A DNA stretch of 64,000 nt from Marinobacter segnicrescens (GCF_900111555.1 NZ_FOHZ01000012.1:1-64000), one strand, 5' to 3'. Numbered from the stretch's first letter, positions 1 through 8,133 are shown. Translations and numbers: made by a program. Notes: a model not told the origin generated them from the letters alone.

Positions 1-306
1 ATATTGCATTCAGATCGAGGCAGCCAATTCACCAGCGGTGACTACCAGCGATATCTCGGCAGCAACCGCCTGGTAAGCAGCATGAGTGCGGTCGGTCATT
101 GTGGCGATAATGCCGCCTGCGAGGGGTTCTTTGGGATGCTCAAGCGGGAGCGCATCCACCACCGGCGTTACCGCACTCAGAACGAAGCGCGAGCTGATGT
201 ATTCGACTACATTGAGCGGTTCCACAATCCCAGGATGCGACGTAGAGTTGCCGTTCAGGATCGGAAGTTGTCAGCCGTTTTAAAACCGTCCGTGGAAACG
301 GGGTAG
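1..306 (+). mobile_element. IS3-family transposase OrfB, C-terminal fragment
   Basis: This is the end of the DDE integrase of an IS3-type insertion sequence, which cuts and joins element ends. The frame is open at the window edge. It begins with the HSDRGSQ block, which carries the second catalytic Asp, and continues through the GDNAACEGFFGMLKRE block with the catalytic Glu and an FDYIERFHNPR tail. It stops at TAG 304-306. The N-terminal helix-turn-helix and the first Asp lie outside the window, so whether the element is complete cannot be judged. I could not find a convincing right terminal inverted repeat in the next 100 bases. The family call is firm; the IS subgroup is not assigned. Confidence 0.88.
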
Positions 307-357
307 AACCCACCGATATTTCGTCACCTTTGGGACAACTACCTGTTTCACACCAAC

Positions 358-693
358 GTGATTTCTCCTGGCCTGATCCGTGACGACGTAGACATTGCGA
401 AATGCATAGATGCCATGGAAATGACAATTCTCTATGCCAAAGAGAGCAAGTTGTTCAAAGGGAACCAGCGGGAAGTCGGGCGCTTAAACTATGCGCTCAG
501 GGAGCTAGGACTATCGGAGAGCGGGGAGTCTCTACTACCACTCCTCTCAGAGGAGCAGCGTGGGGAAAAGCTTAAGGAGGTGGCTTTATTTGTGACGAGA
601 GAGAAACGCTTTCCATCGCGCTCGACCAACCTCTACCTCATCAATCTTCTCAGAAATTCGGGAGAGACGTCGAACTTAATTCTCTTCCGTTAA
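358..693 (+). pseudogene. Truncated orphan ORF beside the IS3 fragment
   Basis: I do not recognise this 111-residue frame. It starts at a GTG with no Shine-Dalgarno sequence, and the frame is open back to the transposase stop at 306. The composition looks like real protein: mixed charged helices and few rare residues. It is plainly lower in GC than the rest of the window, which suggests foreign DNA. The most economical reading is the 3' remnant of a gene cut off by the IS insertion. An intact small gene without a recognisable ribosome binding site is the alternative. No domain can be named. Confidence 0.4.
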
Positions 694-1067
694 GAAGAGA
701 TGACCCTGACCCCGTGTTAGGTCCATCCAGAGTTGGAAAAACCCGGCTTATAATGCTGGCTAGTTGGCCGCTACTCAGTGAACCGGCGAACAGCCAGTCG
801 GAGCGGCCCAGCGCCCAGGACCGCATTTTGTTTTCCAACCCAGCTGTTGTCGATGGGCACACCTCAACAAAACGACACAATTGATAGGCGCAATGGGAAG
901 CGGACAAACTTCGGTATTAAAAGATGGCCAAACTATGGGGTCAAGAACACCTCCAGACGAAAAAAAGCCGGCAAGCGCCGGCTGTAAAAAGTCTTGTCCA
1001 ACAACACAACAATGCAGATCGTCGCAATGTCTGTTGAAGATAATATACGTAGCTAATCAAAACTGGA
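694..1067. other. Non-coding stretch between IS scar and amidotransferase gene
   Basis: No convincing gene is seen here. Short frames exist on both strands but none has a ribosome binding site or a recognisable protein. The only clear element is the hairpin at 966-983. A TGACCCTGACCCC string near 701 resembles sequence often found at ends of mobile-element remnants, but there is no matching inverted copy nearby. Confidence 0.4.
960..983 (-). terminator. Rho-independent terminator of the amidotransferase gene
   Basis: A perfect 7-bp stem (AGCCGGC with GCCGGCT, 966-972 and 977-983) encloses the loop AAGC. Read on the minus strand it is followed by a run of seven T (complement of 960-966). It lies about 85 bases past the stop of the amidotransferase gene at 1068, in the right orientation. 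Confidence 0.75.
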
Positions 1068-1835
1068 TCAATACGTACCTTGCGCAATGCCAGCAGAGTC
1101 CTCCGGCGCAGGGGCGTCCCTGTCTCTTGCATACGCGTAGGCTTCGAACCGGGCGATCAGGCTGGCTGCCTCCGGGGTTTCCCGGACCGCGTTGAGCAAG
1201 TACTGCGGGTCCTGGCCTTCTTCAGCCAGGCGGGGCGCCTGGGTTTTCAGGTAGGCGGTCATGATGGCGTCGCTGAACTCCGGATGGAACTGGACACCCC
1301 AGATATTGGCGCCGACCCGAAATGCCTGGTGGGGCTCGCCTTCGGAATTCGCCAGCAAGACAGCCCCCGGCGGCAGCGCCAATACTGACTGGGCATGGGT
1401 AAGGTGTGCCGGAAATGGTGAAGATAGCCCGCCCAACAGCGGATCCTGACGCCCTGCCTCTGTCAGTGCCACCTCGAAGGTCCCGGACTCGCGTCCCTGG
1501 GCGCGGAACCCGACACGCCCGCCAAGTGCCTGGGCCAGCAACTGATGACCGTAACACACACCTAAAACCGGTACCTGCAAGCGAACGGCTTCCCGCAACC
1601 ACTCTGCCGTCTGTTCACTCCAACCCTCTCGGTCCGTCACCATTGAGGGGGAACCGGTTACCAGCACGCCTTGCCAGTCTGAAGGAGTGCCCGGGGGCGG
1701 TTCACGGGTGACATCAGCCACAACCACCTGCTGTTTATATTCAAGCCTGGCGCAGAACCACCGGTCAAAATCACCGGCGGTCCGCTGGATATCCGGGTAG
1801 GTCGACCCGGTTTTCAAAATCAGTATCTTCGGCAT
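1068..1835 (-). CDS. Class I glutamine amidotransferase (GuaA N-domain-like)
   Basis: This 255-residue protein is a stand-alone class I glutamine amidotransferase, which hydrolyses glutamine and passes ammonia to an unknown acceptor. The nucleophile sits in GVCYGHQ (Cys94) and the partner residues in QFHPEF (His184, Glu186), so the triad is complete. The ATG at 1835 was chosen over a longer frame because GGAGG lies 11 bases upstream on the minus strand. Homologues are often annotated as GMP synthase-like, but no synthetase domain follows. It is monocistronic, with its own terminator at about 960. The biological substrate cannot be told from sequence. Confidence 0.85.
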   Translation of the reverse strand: MPKILILKTGSTYPDIQRTAGDFDRWFCARLEYKQQVVVADVTREPPPGTPSDWQGVLVTGSPSMVTDREGWSEQTAEWLREAVRLQVPVLGVCYGHQLLAQALGGRVGFRAQGRESGTFEVALTEAGRQDPLLGGLSSPFPAHLTHAQSVLALPPGAVLLANSEGEPHQAFRVGANIWGVQFHPEFSDAIMTAYLKTQAPRLAEEGQDPQYLLNAVRETPEAASLIARFEAYAYARDRDAPAPEDSAGIAQGTY

Positions 1836-2108
1836 ACGGTGCCAGTCCTCCAGTGGCGATAAACCGCAATCTAGCACGAACCTGGCGCCGCGCCGAGATA
1901 TTGGGCGTCGAACTTTTCCGGGAAACCGTCCGCTTCAGTACCGTAACTGTTACTCAGGTCATAGCCAGCCGCCACCTGGGATCCTACTATCACCTGATAA
2001 CGACTCAGGGAAAGTGAGGGCGGTTATGCCAGTCGCGATAACCGGTGCAGGCAAACCCGATGGCAAAACCAGGGTGAACGTGTGGAGCATACAAAGGGAA
2101 ATTCACCA

Positions 2109-3176
2109 GTGAACCGGGATGGGTGGTGGCTGATCGCCGCAATCTCTCCGCTCTTGCTCCTTGGCGGCTGGATGCTGTGGCCAGATCGCCATGAACCAAC
2201 CCTCACCTGGTCGTCAGCAGAGACACCTCCCGGAAAGCCCCGGGAAATCCCCAGCCAGTGGCACCCCCCTGTGCCTGTCAGCCGGCCCGGCGAAGCCCGA
2301 TTCCCTGCCGAGAACGCCGTCGAAGCAGCGCAAGCCCCTGTGGAATCGGCTGACATCCGGCTGGACCGCCTTCAGCATGCCCTTGCCAATATTGCCGTGG
2401 ATCAGGACGGCAACCTTGTGCTGGACGAGGTAGCGCTTGCGTCTTTACAGCAGGCGTTCCGGGCCGTTGAGAACGTGGATATGGCGATGCTGGAGGAGCT
2501 CCAGCTTTATGTGCAGGCCGGGCTCGCCGGTGAAACCGGCGCCCAGGCGGCAGAGATACTCGGCGACTACGTCCGTTACAGGAGCCACCTGGCCAAAGCA
2601 GAGGCGGAATGGTCCAGCCAGCAGGAGCTGTCTCCCAACCAGCGTCTGGAACGCACCATAGCGCTTCGTCGCCAATATATCGATCCCGTTGCTGCGAGCC
2701 AACTGTTTGCCGGTGAAGACGCCCACCAGCGCTATCTGATTGCCATGGAAGACATCCGCTCGGACCCGTCGCTGACAGAACAGGCGCGCCGGCACTCATT
2801 TGCACGGGTTCGCGAAGACCTGCGCCGCGGCACACTGCTGGTCGATTCCAGCGATGGGGCCATAGCCAGCCAGCTGCGGACAGACCGAGAGCGTTGGCAA
2901 CAGTTGGGGTTGACCAATGAGACCCGCCGCCACCTGGAGCAACAAAGCCTGGGACTGGTGGCGGCAAGGGACCTCGCGGGCAGTGACCCGCAGGATTGGC
3001 AGCGCCGCTACCGTCAGTTTGACCAGGAACGGGAGGTCGTTCTCAGGGCAGGCCTGGCAGAGGACGAGAAGCAGCGCCAGATTGAGGGCCTTGTGGACAC
3101 CTACTTTACAAAGTCGGAGCGGGACGCAGCAGAGGCCTGGCTGCCGCCACACCTGAGACTGGAAGCTGTCCGATAA
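2109..3176 (+). CDS. Lipase chaperone (steric foldase)-like protein
   Basis: This 355-residue membrane-anchored protein resembles lipase-specific foldases (LifO/Lif, PF03280), which hold and fold a secreted lipase in the periplasm. It has one N-terminal membrane helix (WWLIAAISPLLLLGGWMLW), then a Pro-rich linker, then a long helical region. Family-like blocks are NLVLDEVALASL, ILGDYVRYRSHLA and the RRQYIDPVAASQLFAGEDAHQRY stretch, where the Lif family has RRxxFG-type residues. GTG 2109 was taken as start because AAGGGA lies 9 bases upstream; GTG 2082 is the alternative. No lipase gene is adjacent. It converges on the SUMF1 gene with only 29 bases between. Confidence 0.75.
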   Translation: MNRDGWWLIAAISPLLLLGGWMLWPDRHEPTLTWSSAETPPGKPREIPSQWHPPVPVSRPGEARFPAENAVEAAQAPVESADIRLDRLQHALANIAVDQDGNLVLDEVALASLQQAFRAVENVDMAMLEELQLYVQAGLAGETGAQAAEILGDYVRYRSHLAKAEAEWSSQQELSPNQRLERTIALRRQYIDPVAASQLFAGEDAHQRYLIAMEDIRSDPSLTEQARRHSFARVREDLRRGTLLVDSSDGAIASQLRTDRERWQQLGLTNETRRHLEQQSLGLVAARDLAGSDPQDWQRRYRQFDQEREVVLRAGLAEDEKQRQIEGLVDTYFTKSERDAAEAWLPPHLRLEAVR

Positions 3177-3205
3177 CCATCTGAACTGCCCGCTGGTTGC
3201 ACCAG

Positions 3206-4012
3206 TTATTCAGCCTCCGGCACCGCAACGAGGCGGAAACCCGCAATATCGTTCCGGGCCATAAAGCGATTGGCCACCCGGGCGTGCACCGCGGAGAAGT
3301 GCCAACTGCCGCCCCTGAGCACCTTGTACTCTCCTTCTTCAGGGCCCACCGGGTCCACTACCCTGCCCTCCCCGTAGGGGCCGTACCAGTCCGCGCACAT
3401 TTCCCAGGTGTTTCCGGACATGCCGTAAAAACCCCAGGGGTTAGGGTTATAAAGGGCAACCGGTCGGGGCCCGGAAGATCGGGGAAAAGCTTCACAACCG
3501 GACAACACAGAGGTACCGGAAACGTTGGCCTGATCCGGGCCCAGACAGTCACCGGTATGGTAGGGGCCGGTCGTCCCTGCCCGAGCTGCGTACTCCCATT
3601 CCGCTTCCGTCGGTAGCCGGTAATCGTGGTCCGGGTCCCACTCACTCAGCTCCCTGATGTACCACTGCACCCACGTCCAACGAAGACCGTCCACGGGGCA
3701 TTCATCACCACATTCCGGAAACGCGGAGGGCATGCCGTCCACCAGTTCAAGCCATTGACCACGGGTGACCGGAGTTGACTGCAACCAGAAGGGCTCGCTG
3801 ATCACCACCTCATGGAGGAGTTCGTCGGGCTCGTGACCCGGCGCATCGGTGGCGCTACCCATAGAGAAGGTGCCAGCAGGCACCCGGTTGAAGGTCATAC
3901 CCAGGGCGTTGGTGAACTGCGGGGGCTCCACTGCATGGCCATAACCGGCCAGCAGCAAAGCCCCGGCAAAGGCACAACTGCGCCGCGGCGGGATCAACAA
4001 GCGCAAGAACAC
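3206..4012 (-). CDS. Secreted SUMF1/formylglycine-generating-enzyme-fold protein
   Basis: This 268-residue protein has a signal peptide (RR then a hydrophobic segment ending GYGHA at about residue 27) and a full SUMF1 domain: the GxFxMGS start at about 47-52, DYRLPTEAEWEYAARAG at 130-146, and GFYGMSGNTWEMCADWY at 194-210. True formylglycine-generating enzymes carry two active-site Cys after the GGS motif; here the segment after GGSW (234-237) has none, so sulfatase activation is unlikely. Domains of this fold also serve as binding or structural modules. It lies 17 bases behind the SGNH esterase gene, so both are probably co-transcribed and exported together. Confidence 0.82.
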   Translation of the reverse strand: MFLRLLIPPRRSCAFAGALLLAGYGHAVEPPQFTNALGMTFNRVPAGTFSMGSATDAPGHEPDELLHEVVISEPFWLQSTPVTRGQWLELVDGMPSAFPECGDECPVDGLRWTWVQWYIRELSEWDPDHDYRLPTEAEWEYAARAGTTGPYHTGDCLGPDQANVSGTSVLSGCEAFPRSSGPRPVALYNPNPWGFYGMSGNTWEMCADWYGPYGEGRVVDPVGPEEGEYKVLRGGSWHFSAVHARVANRFMARNDIAGFRLVAVPEAE

Positions 4013-4029
4013 CGGCCCCTCACCTTGCG

Positions 4030-4698
4030 CTAGTCCAGGGTGTCCAGGATCAGGTCAGCCAACACCCGGGAGCCGGCTGCGGTGGGATGGATGCCATCAG
4101 AGGTGATGTAACGTGCTTCGTTGCCGGCAAACGCGGGACGTGTGTCAATAAACTTGATGCCCATTTGCGGGTAGGTTTCTGCCTTATAAGCCATTGAGAC
4201 CGAATTGATCTGATCACGCTCCGGGTCACCCAAATTGTAATAGCCAAGGAAGATGATCTCGTCGATGCCGTCGTTACGCATGTCGTTATACATGCCCGCA
4301 AGGGTTTGCTCGATACCGGCGAGCACCTCTTCCACACAGGACTGGGTGGTGCAATCGGCCCCGTCACCGAGGAGGAAGTCGTTACCGCCACCATTCATGA
4401 TGACGGTTTCGATGCCATCCTTATCCGCATTATCGTATTGATTGGGGATGGTATACCGCCTACTGCAAATCAGGCTCCCGCCGTTCACCTGGCAGCCGCT
4501 GCGGGCATAGGTATCGATGCTTTCGTCAAGGTCACCCTCCAGGTATTCATGGATATCGCCAGACAGGGCGAAAATAGAGTCACCTACAATCATCTTGTCG
4601 GCGCTCGAGCCTCCTCCGCCGCCGATGGCCCACACGTTGAAGGCCACGCACGAGGCCAGCACCGCCAGCCCTAATGGTTTTACGTTGTTGTTGAACAT
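4030..4698 (-). CDS. Secreted SGNH/GDSL-type esterase
   Basis: This 222-residue protein belongs to the SGNH hydrolase superfamily, which cleaves ester bonds of lipids, acyl chains or acetylated sugars. The nucleophile is Ser41 in VGDSIF, the oxyanion Asn is in NGGGNDF (Asn106), and the C-terminal dyad is DGIHPT (Asp201, His204). It is exported: the leader fits signal peptidase I cleavage after VWA24, followed by a five-Gly linker. A lipobox-like LASC (14-17) inside the same hydrophobic stretch leaves open a lipoprotein. ATG 4698 has AGGAGA 10 bases upstream. It lies downstream of the Lnt-like and foldase-like genes and just ahead of the SUMF1 gene. The substrate is unknown. Confidence 0.87.
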   Translation of the reverse strand: MFNNNVKPLGLAVLASCVAFNVWAIGGGGGSSADKMIVGDSIFALSGDIHEYLEGDLDESIDTYARSGCQVNGGSLICSRRYTIPNQYDNADKDGIETVIMNGGGNDFLLGDGADCTTQSCVEEVLAGIEQTLAGMYNDMRNDGIDEIIFLGYYNLGDPERDQINSVSMAYKAETYPQMGIKFIDTRPAFAGNEARYITSDGIHPTAAGSRVLADLILDTLD

Positions 4699-4921
4699 AA
4701 CCACCTTGTCTCCTGCTTGTATTATTTGCGCTTTGGTGCGGCTGCTCCTCTGGGGAAACAGCCCACGGGATACTGCTTCAGGCAGGGAAAAGTGTATGGG
4801 TGGGGCTTTGGCAATGGCTATGACGCGACCAGCGAAATCGGCAGGACCGGGGACAACAACGCGCCGACACACCCGACCGAACGGGACAGGGTTCACAACA
4901 CGGCAATCCGTCCGGTATGGC

Positions 4922-6505
4922 CTAACGGCGACGGAATCGAACGGCAACCAATGCAACGAGCCCCAAGGCAGGGAAAATTACCGCGAACCACTCCGGCCAC
5001 TGCGTGAACCAGGACCGAAAGGCCTTCCTGGCAGGCGTATAGGGTACGTCGGCAACCATTCCGATCCGCTCGCGGAAGGGGGTTGCAGCCAGGAGTCGGC
5101 CCGATGGCGAGACTACCGTGGAAGGGCCGTTGTTGATGACGTGCACAAGGGAAACGCGATTTTCCACTGCCCGCAACACCGTGGCACCGGCATGTTGCCA
5201 GGGCTGCCGCGAGTCGCCAAACCAGCCATTATTGGACAACACCACGAGTAGCGGGCTGTCCGGGGTTGCCGACACAGAGCGGGCGACATGGCCCGGAAAC
5301 GCGCTTTCATAACAGATCGCCGGTACCAGCCTGGCGCCGCCCACCGGGAAACTGACACGCTCGGACCCCGGCGTCAGGTTTGCGAAGAAATCCCCCAGGT
5401 AATCACTGGCCCAGCCCACCAGCCACGGAAACTCCCGCGACAGAGGCAGGGTCTCTCCGAACGCGACCAGTCTGTGCTTGCGGTAGCGCCCTGCCAGCTC
5501 TCCGCGCGCGTCCAGGAAAACGGACGAATTGTACTCCCGGAAGTCGGCGCGCCGGCCCTGCTGCTCGGCGTCGTGAAAGACCAGCGGCACCCCTAGCCGG
5601 GCGACGTGACGCTGGAAGGCTGCGGGCACATGGTCAACCTCGAAATACCCCTTGTACCGGGTCTCCGGCCACAGGATCACCTCCGCACCGGCTGCTGCCA
5701 ATTTGCCACTCAGGGCCATTTCCGGAGGCCAGGCCCGCCCGTAACCCGGTTCCGGATCCGGTACGGAGGCGCTTGGGGTTTCATTGGACTGGACCAGCCC
5801 CACAGCAAGCGTTGGCCAGGTGCCCACCTGGCGATCCCAGTGATCCACCGCCCACCAGCCATACCCCAGCCAGGCAGCCAGCGCCGCCACACCTGCCATG
5901 GCAACAGCCTTGCCATAGCGACCCTCAATTCCGGTATGACGCCCCATGACCCGCAGAACGCCCGCGGTCACCAGCGCGTTGCTGATGCCGATCATCAGGT
6001 CCAGGCCGTAGACTCCGGTAAAGGCTGCGCCCTGAATTGCAGGCAGGAAGGCACTCTGGCTTTCCCCCAACTGGAGCGGAAACAGCACCGGAAAGCAGCC
6101 GAAGAACGCCATGACAAGGACCGGGAAAAACCAGAGCGCGTATTGACCTGATAGCCGCTGGGCCCATCGCCAGCTGAGCATCAGGAAGGCCTGCAACTGG
6201 GCCGTCAACAGCCAGAAAAGTAGTGCTCCGGCCAACGCCGGAATGAAAGCGTAGTCCTTCAGGACCTGCAGGAATTCCACCATCCATGGGGTAGCGACCA
6301 GGTACATGGAGATGCCAGAGAGCAGCCCCAGCCCGTAATGGGTACGGGCCGAGCGGCCATGTACGGCGACCAGCAAGGGCACGAAGGCCACCCAGGTCAG
6401 TGGATAGAACCCGGCATAGTTATAGGGAATCGCCAACATGACGCCGGTAGCCACTGCCCCCAGGGCCTGCCAGCTAAGGCCCCGGGACCCAGGGCTTTCC
6501 CTCAT
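4922..6505 (-). CDS. Apolipoprotein N-acyltransferase-like membrane enzyme
   Basis: This 527-residue protein has about seven hydrophobic segments in the first 220 residues, a nitrilase (CN-hydrolase) domain at about 230-490 and a final membrane helix, which is the Lnt architecture. The catalytic residues are all present: Glu281 in ILWPETRY, Lys343 in YRKHRLVAFGE and Cys398 in PAICYES. Lnt adds the third acyl chain to lipoproteins in the inner membrane. The usual lnt gene sits beside corC/ybeX, so this copy, embedded in an export cluster, is probably a paralogue with a narrower or different substrate. Its ATG overlaps the stop of the upstream foldase-like gene (ATGA), so the two are translationally coupled. 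Confidence 0.85.
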   Translation of the reverse strand: MRESPGSRGLSWQALGAVATGVMLAIPYNYAGFYPLTWVAFVPLLVAVHGRSARTHYGLGLLSGISMYLVATPWMVEFLQVLKDYAFIPALAGALLFWLLTAQLQAFLMLSWRWAQRLSGQYALWFFPVLVMAFFGCFPVLFPLQLGESQSAFLPAIQGAAFTGVYGLDLMIGISNALVTAGVLRVMGRHTGIEGRYGKAVAMAGVAALAAWLGYGWWAVDHWDRQVGTWPTLAVGLVQSNETPSASVPDPEPGYGRAWPPEMALSGKLAAAGAEVILWPETRYKGYFEVDHVPAAFQRHVARLGVPLVFHDAEQQGRRADFREYNSSVFLDARGELAGRYRKHRLVAFGETLPLSREFPWLVGWASDYLGDFFANLTPGSERVSFPVGGARLVPAICYESAFPGHVARSVSATPDSPLLVVLSNNGWFGDSRQPWQHAGATVLRAVENRVSLVHVINNGPSTVVSPSGRLLAATPFRERIGMVADVPYTPARKAFRSWFTQWPEWFAVIFPALGLVALVAVRFRRR

Positions 6506-7200
6506 GGTTCGCTCCCCACGCTGTCCTGATCCACCACCAGGGCCTCCATGTGCTTACGGATCAGATGCTGCTTCTGCGCATCATCCAGGTCTTCCCGTTG
6601 CATGATCAACCGGCGCACCAGGTGGATTTCTGTCATCCGGTGGGCTGTTCCATAGAGTTGATCTGCGACGGCTTCGCCTAGTACCGAGCGACGAAGGGCA
6701 TGCTGTAACCGGAGCTGCACCCAGGCGGCCTCCGCCGTACGGGGCCCGTCCGGGGTCAGCTCAGGTAATGTCTGTTCCAACTGCCGGTAGCGCAGAAAAT
6801 CCGGCAACACAGCGATCAGCTCACTGGCCGCGGCATCCGGGAGACTGCTCCGAAGCAACTGGCCCGCTCGCTCCATAGCCTGCTGCCCGTGGCCGGCCGG
6901 CAAGGATTTCGCAAGCGCCTGTAATACATCTTCATAGGCTTCAAACTGGTCCGGCCTTTCCTTGCCGTCCAGCCGCAGTCGGTGGATGGCCCGATCCACC
7001 GGTGCAAAGGCAATCTGCTGGCTGTCCGAAAGGGCTTCGGCGCGGATGTACTGTCCCGCTCCCGGATCAGCCGGCGCCATGACCCCCACCGGGCCTGCGC
7101 CATTGATGAGCCACGCTGCCAGTAACAGGGTGACTGTCAGCATGGCCGGCGGAGGTAACCGGCGCAGCGTGACCTGTGATGTCGGAAGTAGGGTGGGCAT
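6502..7200 (-). CDS. Second, shorter lipase chaperone-like protein
   Basis: This 232-residue protein has an N-terminal membrane anchor (MLTVTLLLAAWLI, about 20-32) and a helical periplasmic part. Short blocks match the lipase foldase pattern: LRSSLPDAAASELIAVLPDFLRYRQ resembles the helix before the family's YLAYR block, and RRSVLGEAVADQLYG resembles the RRxxLGxxVADxLFG block. It lacks the C-terminal helical extension seen in the paralogue at 2109-3176. Similarity is judged by eye. It heads the minus-strand operon and overlaps the Lnt-like gene by four bases. AAAGGA lies about 7 bases before ATG 7200. A structural role for an exported partner is inferred. Confidence 0.6.
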   Translation of the reverse strand: MPTLLPTSQVTLRRLPPPAMLTVTLLLAAWLINGAGPVGVMAPADPGAGQYIRAEALSDSQQIAFAPVDRAIHRLRLDGKERPDQFEAYEDVLQALAKSLPAGHGQQAMERAGQLLRSSLPDAAASELIAVLPDFLRYRQLEQTLPELTPDGPRTAEAAWVQLRLQHALRRSVLGEAVADQLYGTAHRMTEIHLVRRLIMQREDLDDAQKQHLIRKHMEALVVDQDSVGSEP

Positions 7201-7379
7201 GGCATGGTCCTTTCGCCGAGGGATCAGCTCGCTCTACGCTGACCCTGACTCGTCATCATAACCACTCAGTAAGGCTTACCGGGATGATGAAGTTCACAGG
7301 CCTGACCACTTCGTAGCCGCCGCAAGGGCTGTCAAATCCGTTACACTGTCTGCTGACGTTTCTTCACCGGAGCCTGTGT

Positions 7380-7838
7380 ATGCCCCAATGGTTGCAATGG
7401 AGTCTGATCGCCCTTGGCGTGGTGGCTATTGTCGTGTTGCTGGTCTTTATCACCAGACGTGCGAGCCAGCTCCGCGAACACCGGAGGCAGCAGGCGCGAC
7501 AACGGGCCTTCCAGGCCGAGCGACGGCAAAACATGGTCGAAAGTATCCGCATCCTTGCGATGGCCATCGAGGAAAACCAGGTGGAGTACTCTGAGGCCTG
7601 CCTGCGTATCAAGGGGCTGCTGGACCATGTCGCGCCGGACCTGCTCGAGCAAACCCCTTACCAGGTGTTCCTGGAGATCCATGACAGCATACAGCACATG
7701 CCGACCCACCGGGCCCGGCAACAGACCGATAGCCACTTCGTGCGCAAGATGGATGAAGAGCGATTCGCCCTTGAAAAACAGCATGCTGACGCGATACGTC
7801 GTGCCGCTACCGCTATCCGGCACCACAATTTCGACTAA
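7380..7838 (+). CDS. DUF2489 family membrane-anchored protein
   Basis: This 152-residue protein has one N-terminal membrane helix (LQWSLIALGVVAIVVLLVF, about 5-23) followed by an Arg/Gln-rich amphipathic cytoplasmic part with coiled-coil character (RRASQLREHRRQQARQRA). It matches the DUF2489 pattern, including the NQVEYSEACLRIKGLLD block at about 66-82. No function is known for the family. GGAG lies 7 bases before the ATG. It is divergent from the foldase-like gene, with about 180 bases between them. Confidence 0.75.
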   Translation: MPQWLQWSLIALGVVAIVVLLVFITRRASQLREHRRQQARQRAFQAERRQNMVESIRILAMAIEENQVEYSEACLRIKGLLDHVAPDLLEQTPYQVFLEIHDSIQHMPTHRARQQTDSHFVRKMDEERFALEKQHADAIRRAATAIRHHNFD

Positions 7839-8116
7839 GCTCTGACATTATTTTGTAATTTTTTGTAACAACGCTGCACGTAAAGCTATTGCGAAATCAA
7901 ACGCTTTGATGCGATTTGTAACCGATAGCAAACTGTACGCACTCCTGATTCGGCATCCTCCGGGCAAACTCCAGACAGTCGACTAAAGTTTAATCAGACC
8001 CCTGAAACAGCCGAGCAACGCAGTCCGGAGCGAAGAGGTAGTTGGTACGCAAGACTCGAGCGTACCCTGATCTGCAACAAGCGGGTGAGCTTGCCGGCCT
8101 TCGGGCCGGCTTTTTT
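7839..8116 (+). ncRNA. Candidate structured RNA or long 3' UTR
   Basis: These 278 non-coding bases between the DUF2489 stop and a strong terminator hold more structure than a plain spacer. There is an AT-rich segment (7850-7880), a perfect 7-bp hairpin with arms GGTACGC and GCGTACC (8044-8066), and a GC-rich UUCG-loop terminator (8093-8116). No open reading frame with a ribosome binding site is evident. It may be a trans-acting small RNA made from its own promoter near 7900 or processed from the DUF2489 mRNA. It does not resemble 6S, SRP RNA or tmRNA by eye. Confidence 0.35.
8093..8116 (+). terminator. Strong rho-independent terminator
   Basis: A perfect 7-bp GC stem (GCCGGCC with GGCCGGC) has a TTCG tetraloop and is followed by six T. 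It acts on the plus strand only, since there is no A-run on its left side. It ends the DUF2489 transcript or the candidate RNA before the converging HDOD gene. Confidence 0.88.
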
Positions 8117-8133
8117 GTGCGCAGAATAACGAC

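Noticed and set aside
701..720. End of a REP-associated or other mobile element (TGACCCTGACCCC string)
   Set aside because: Only one copy is seen and there is no inverted partner or target duplication.
3206..4012. Formylglycine-generating enzyme activating a sulfatase
   Set aside because: The active-site cysteines after GGSW are missing and no sulfatase gene lies in the window.
7839..8116. 6S RNA, SRP RNA or tmRNA
   Set aside because: No match to the conserved SRP GGAAGC loop, the 6S long-stem layout or a CCA-ended tRNA-like domain could be seen.
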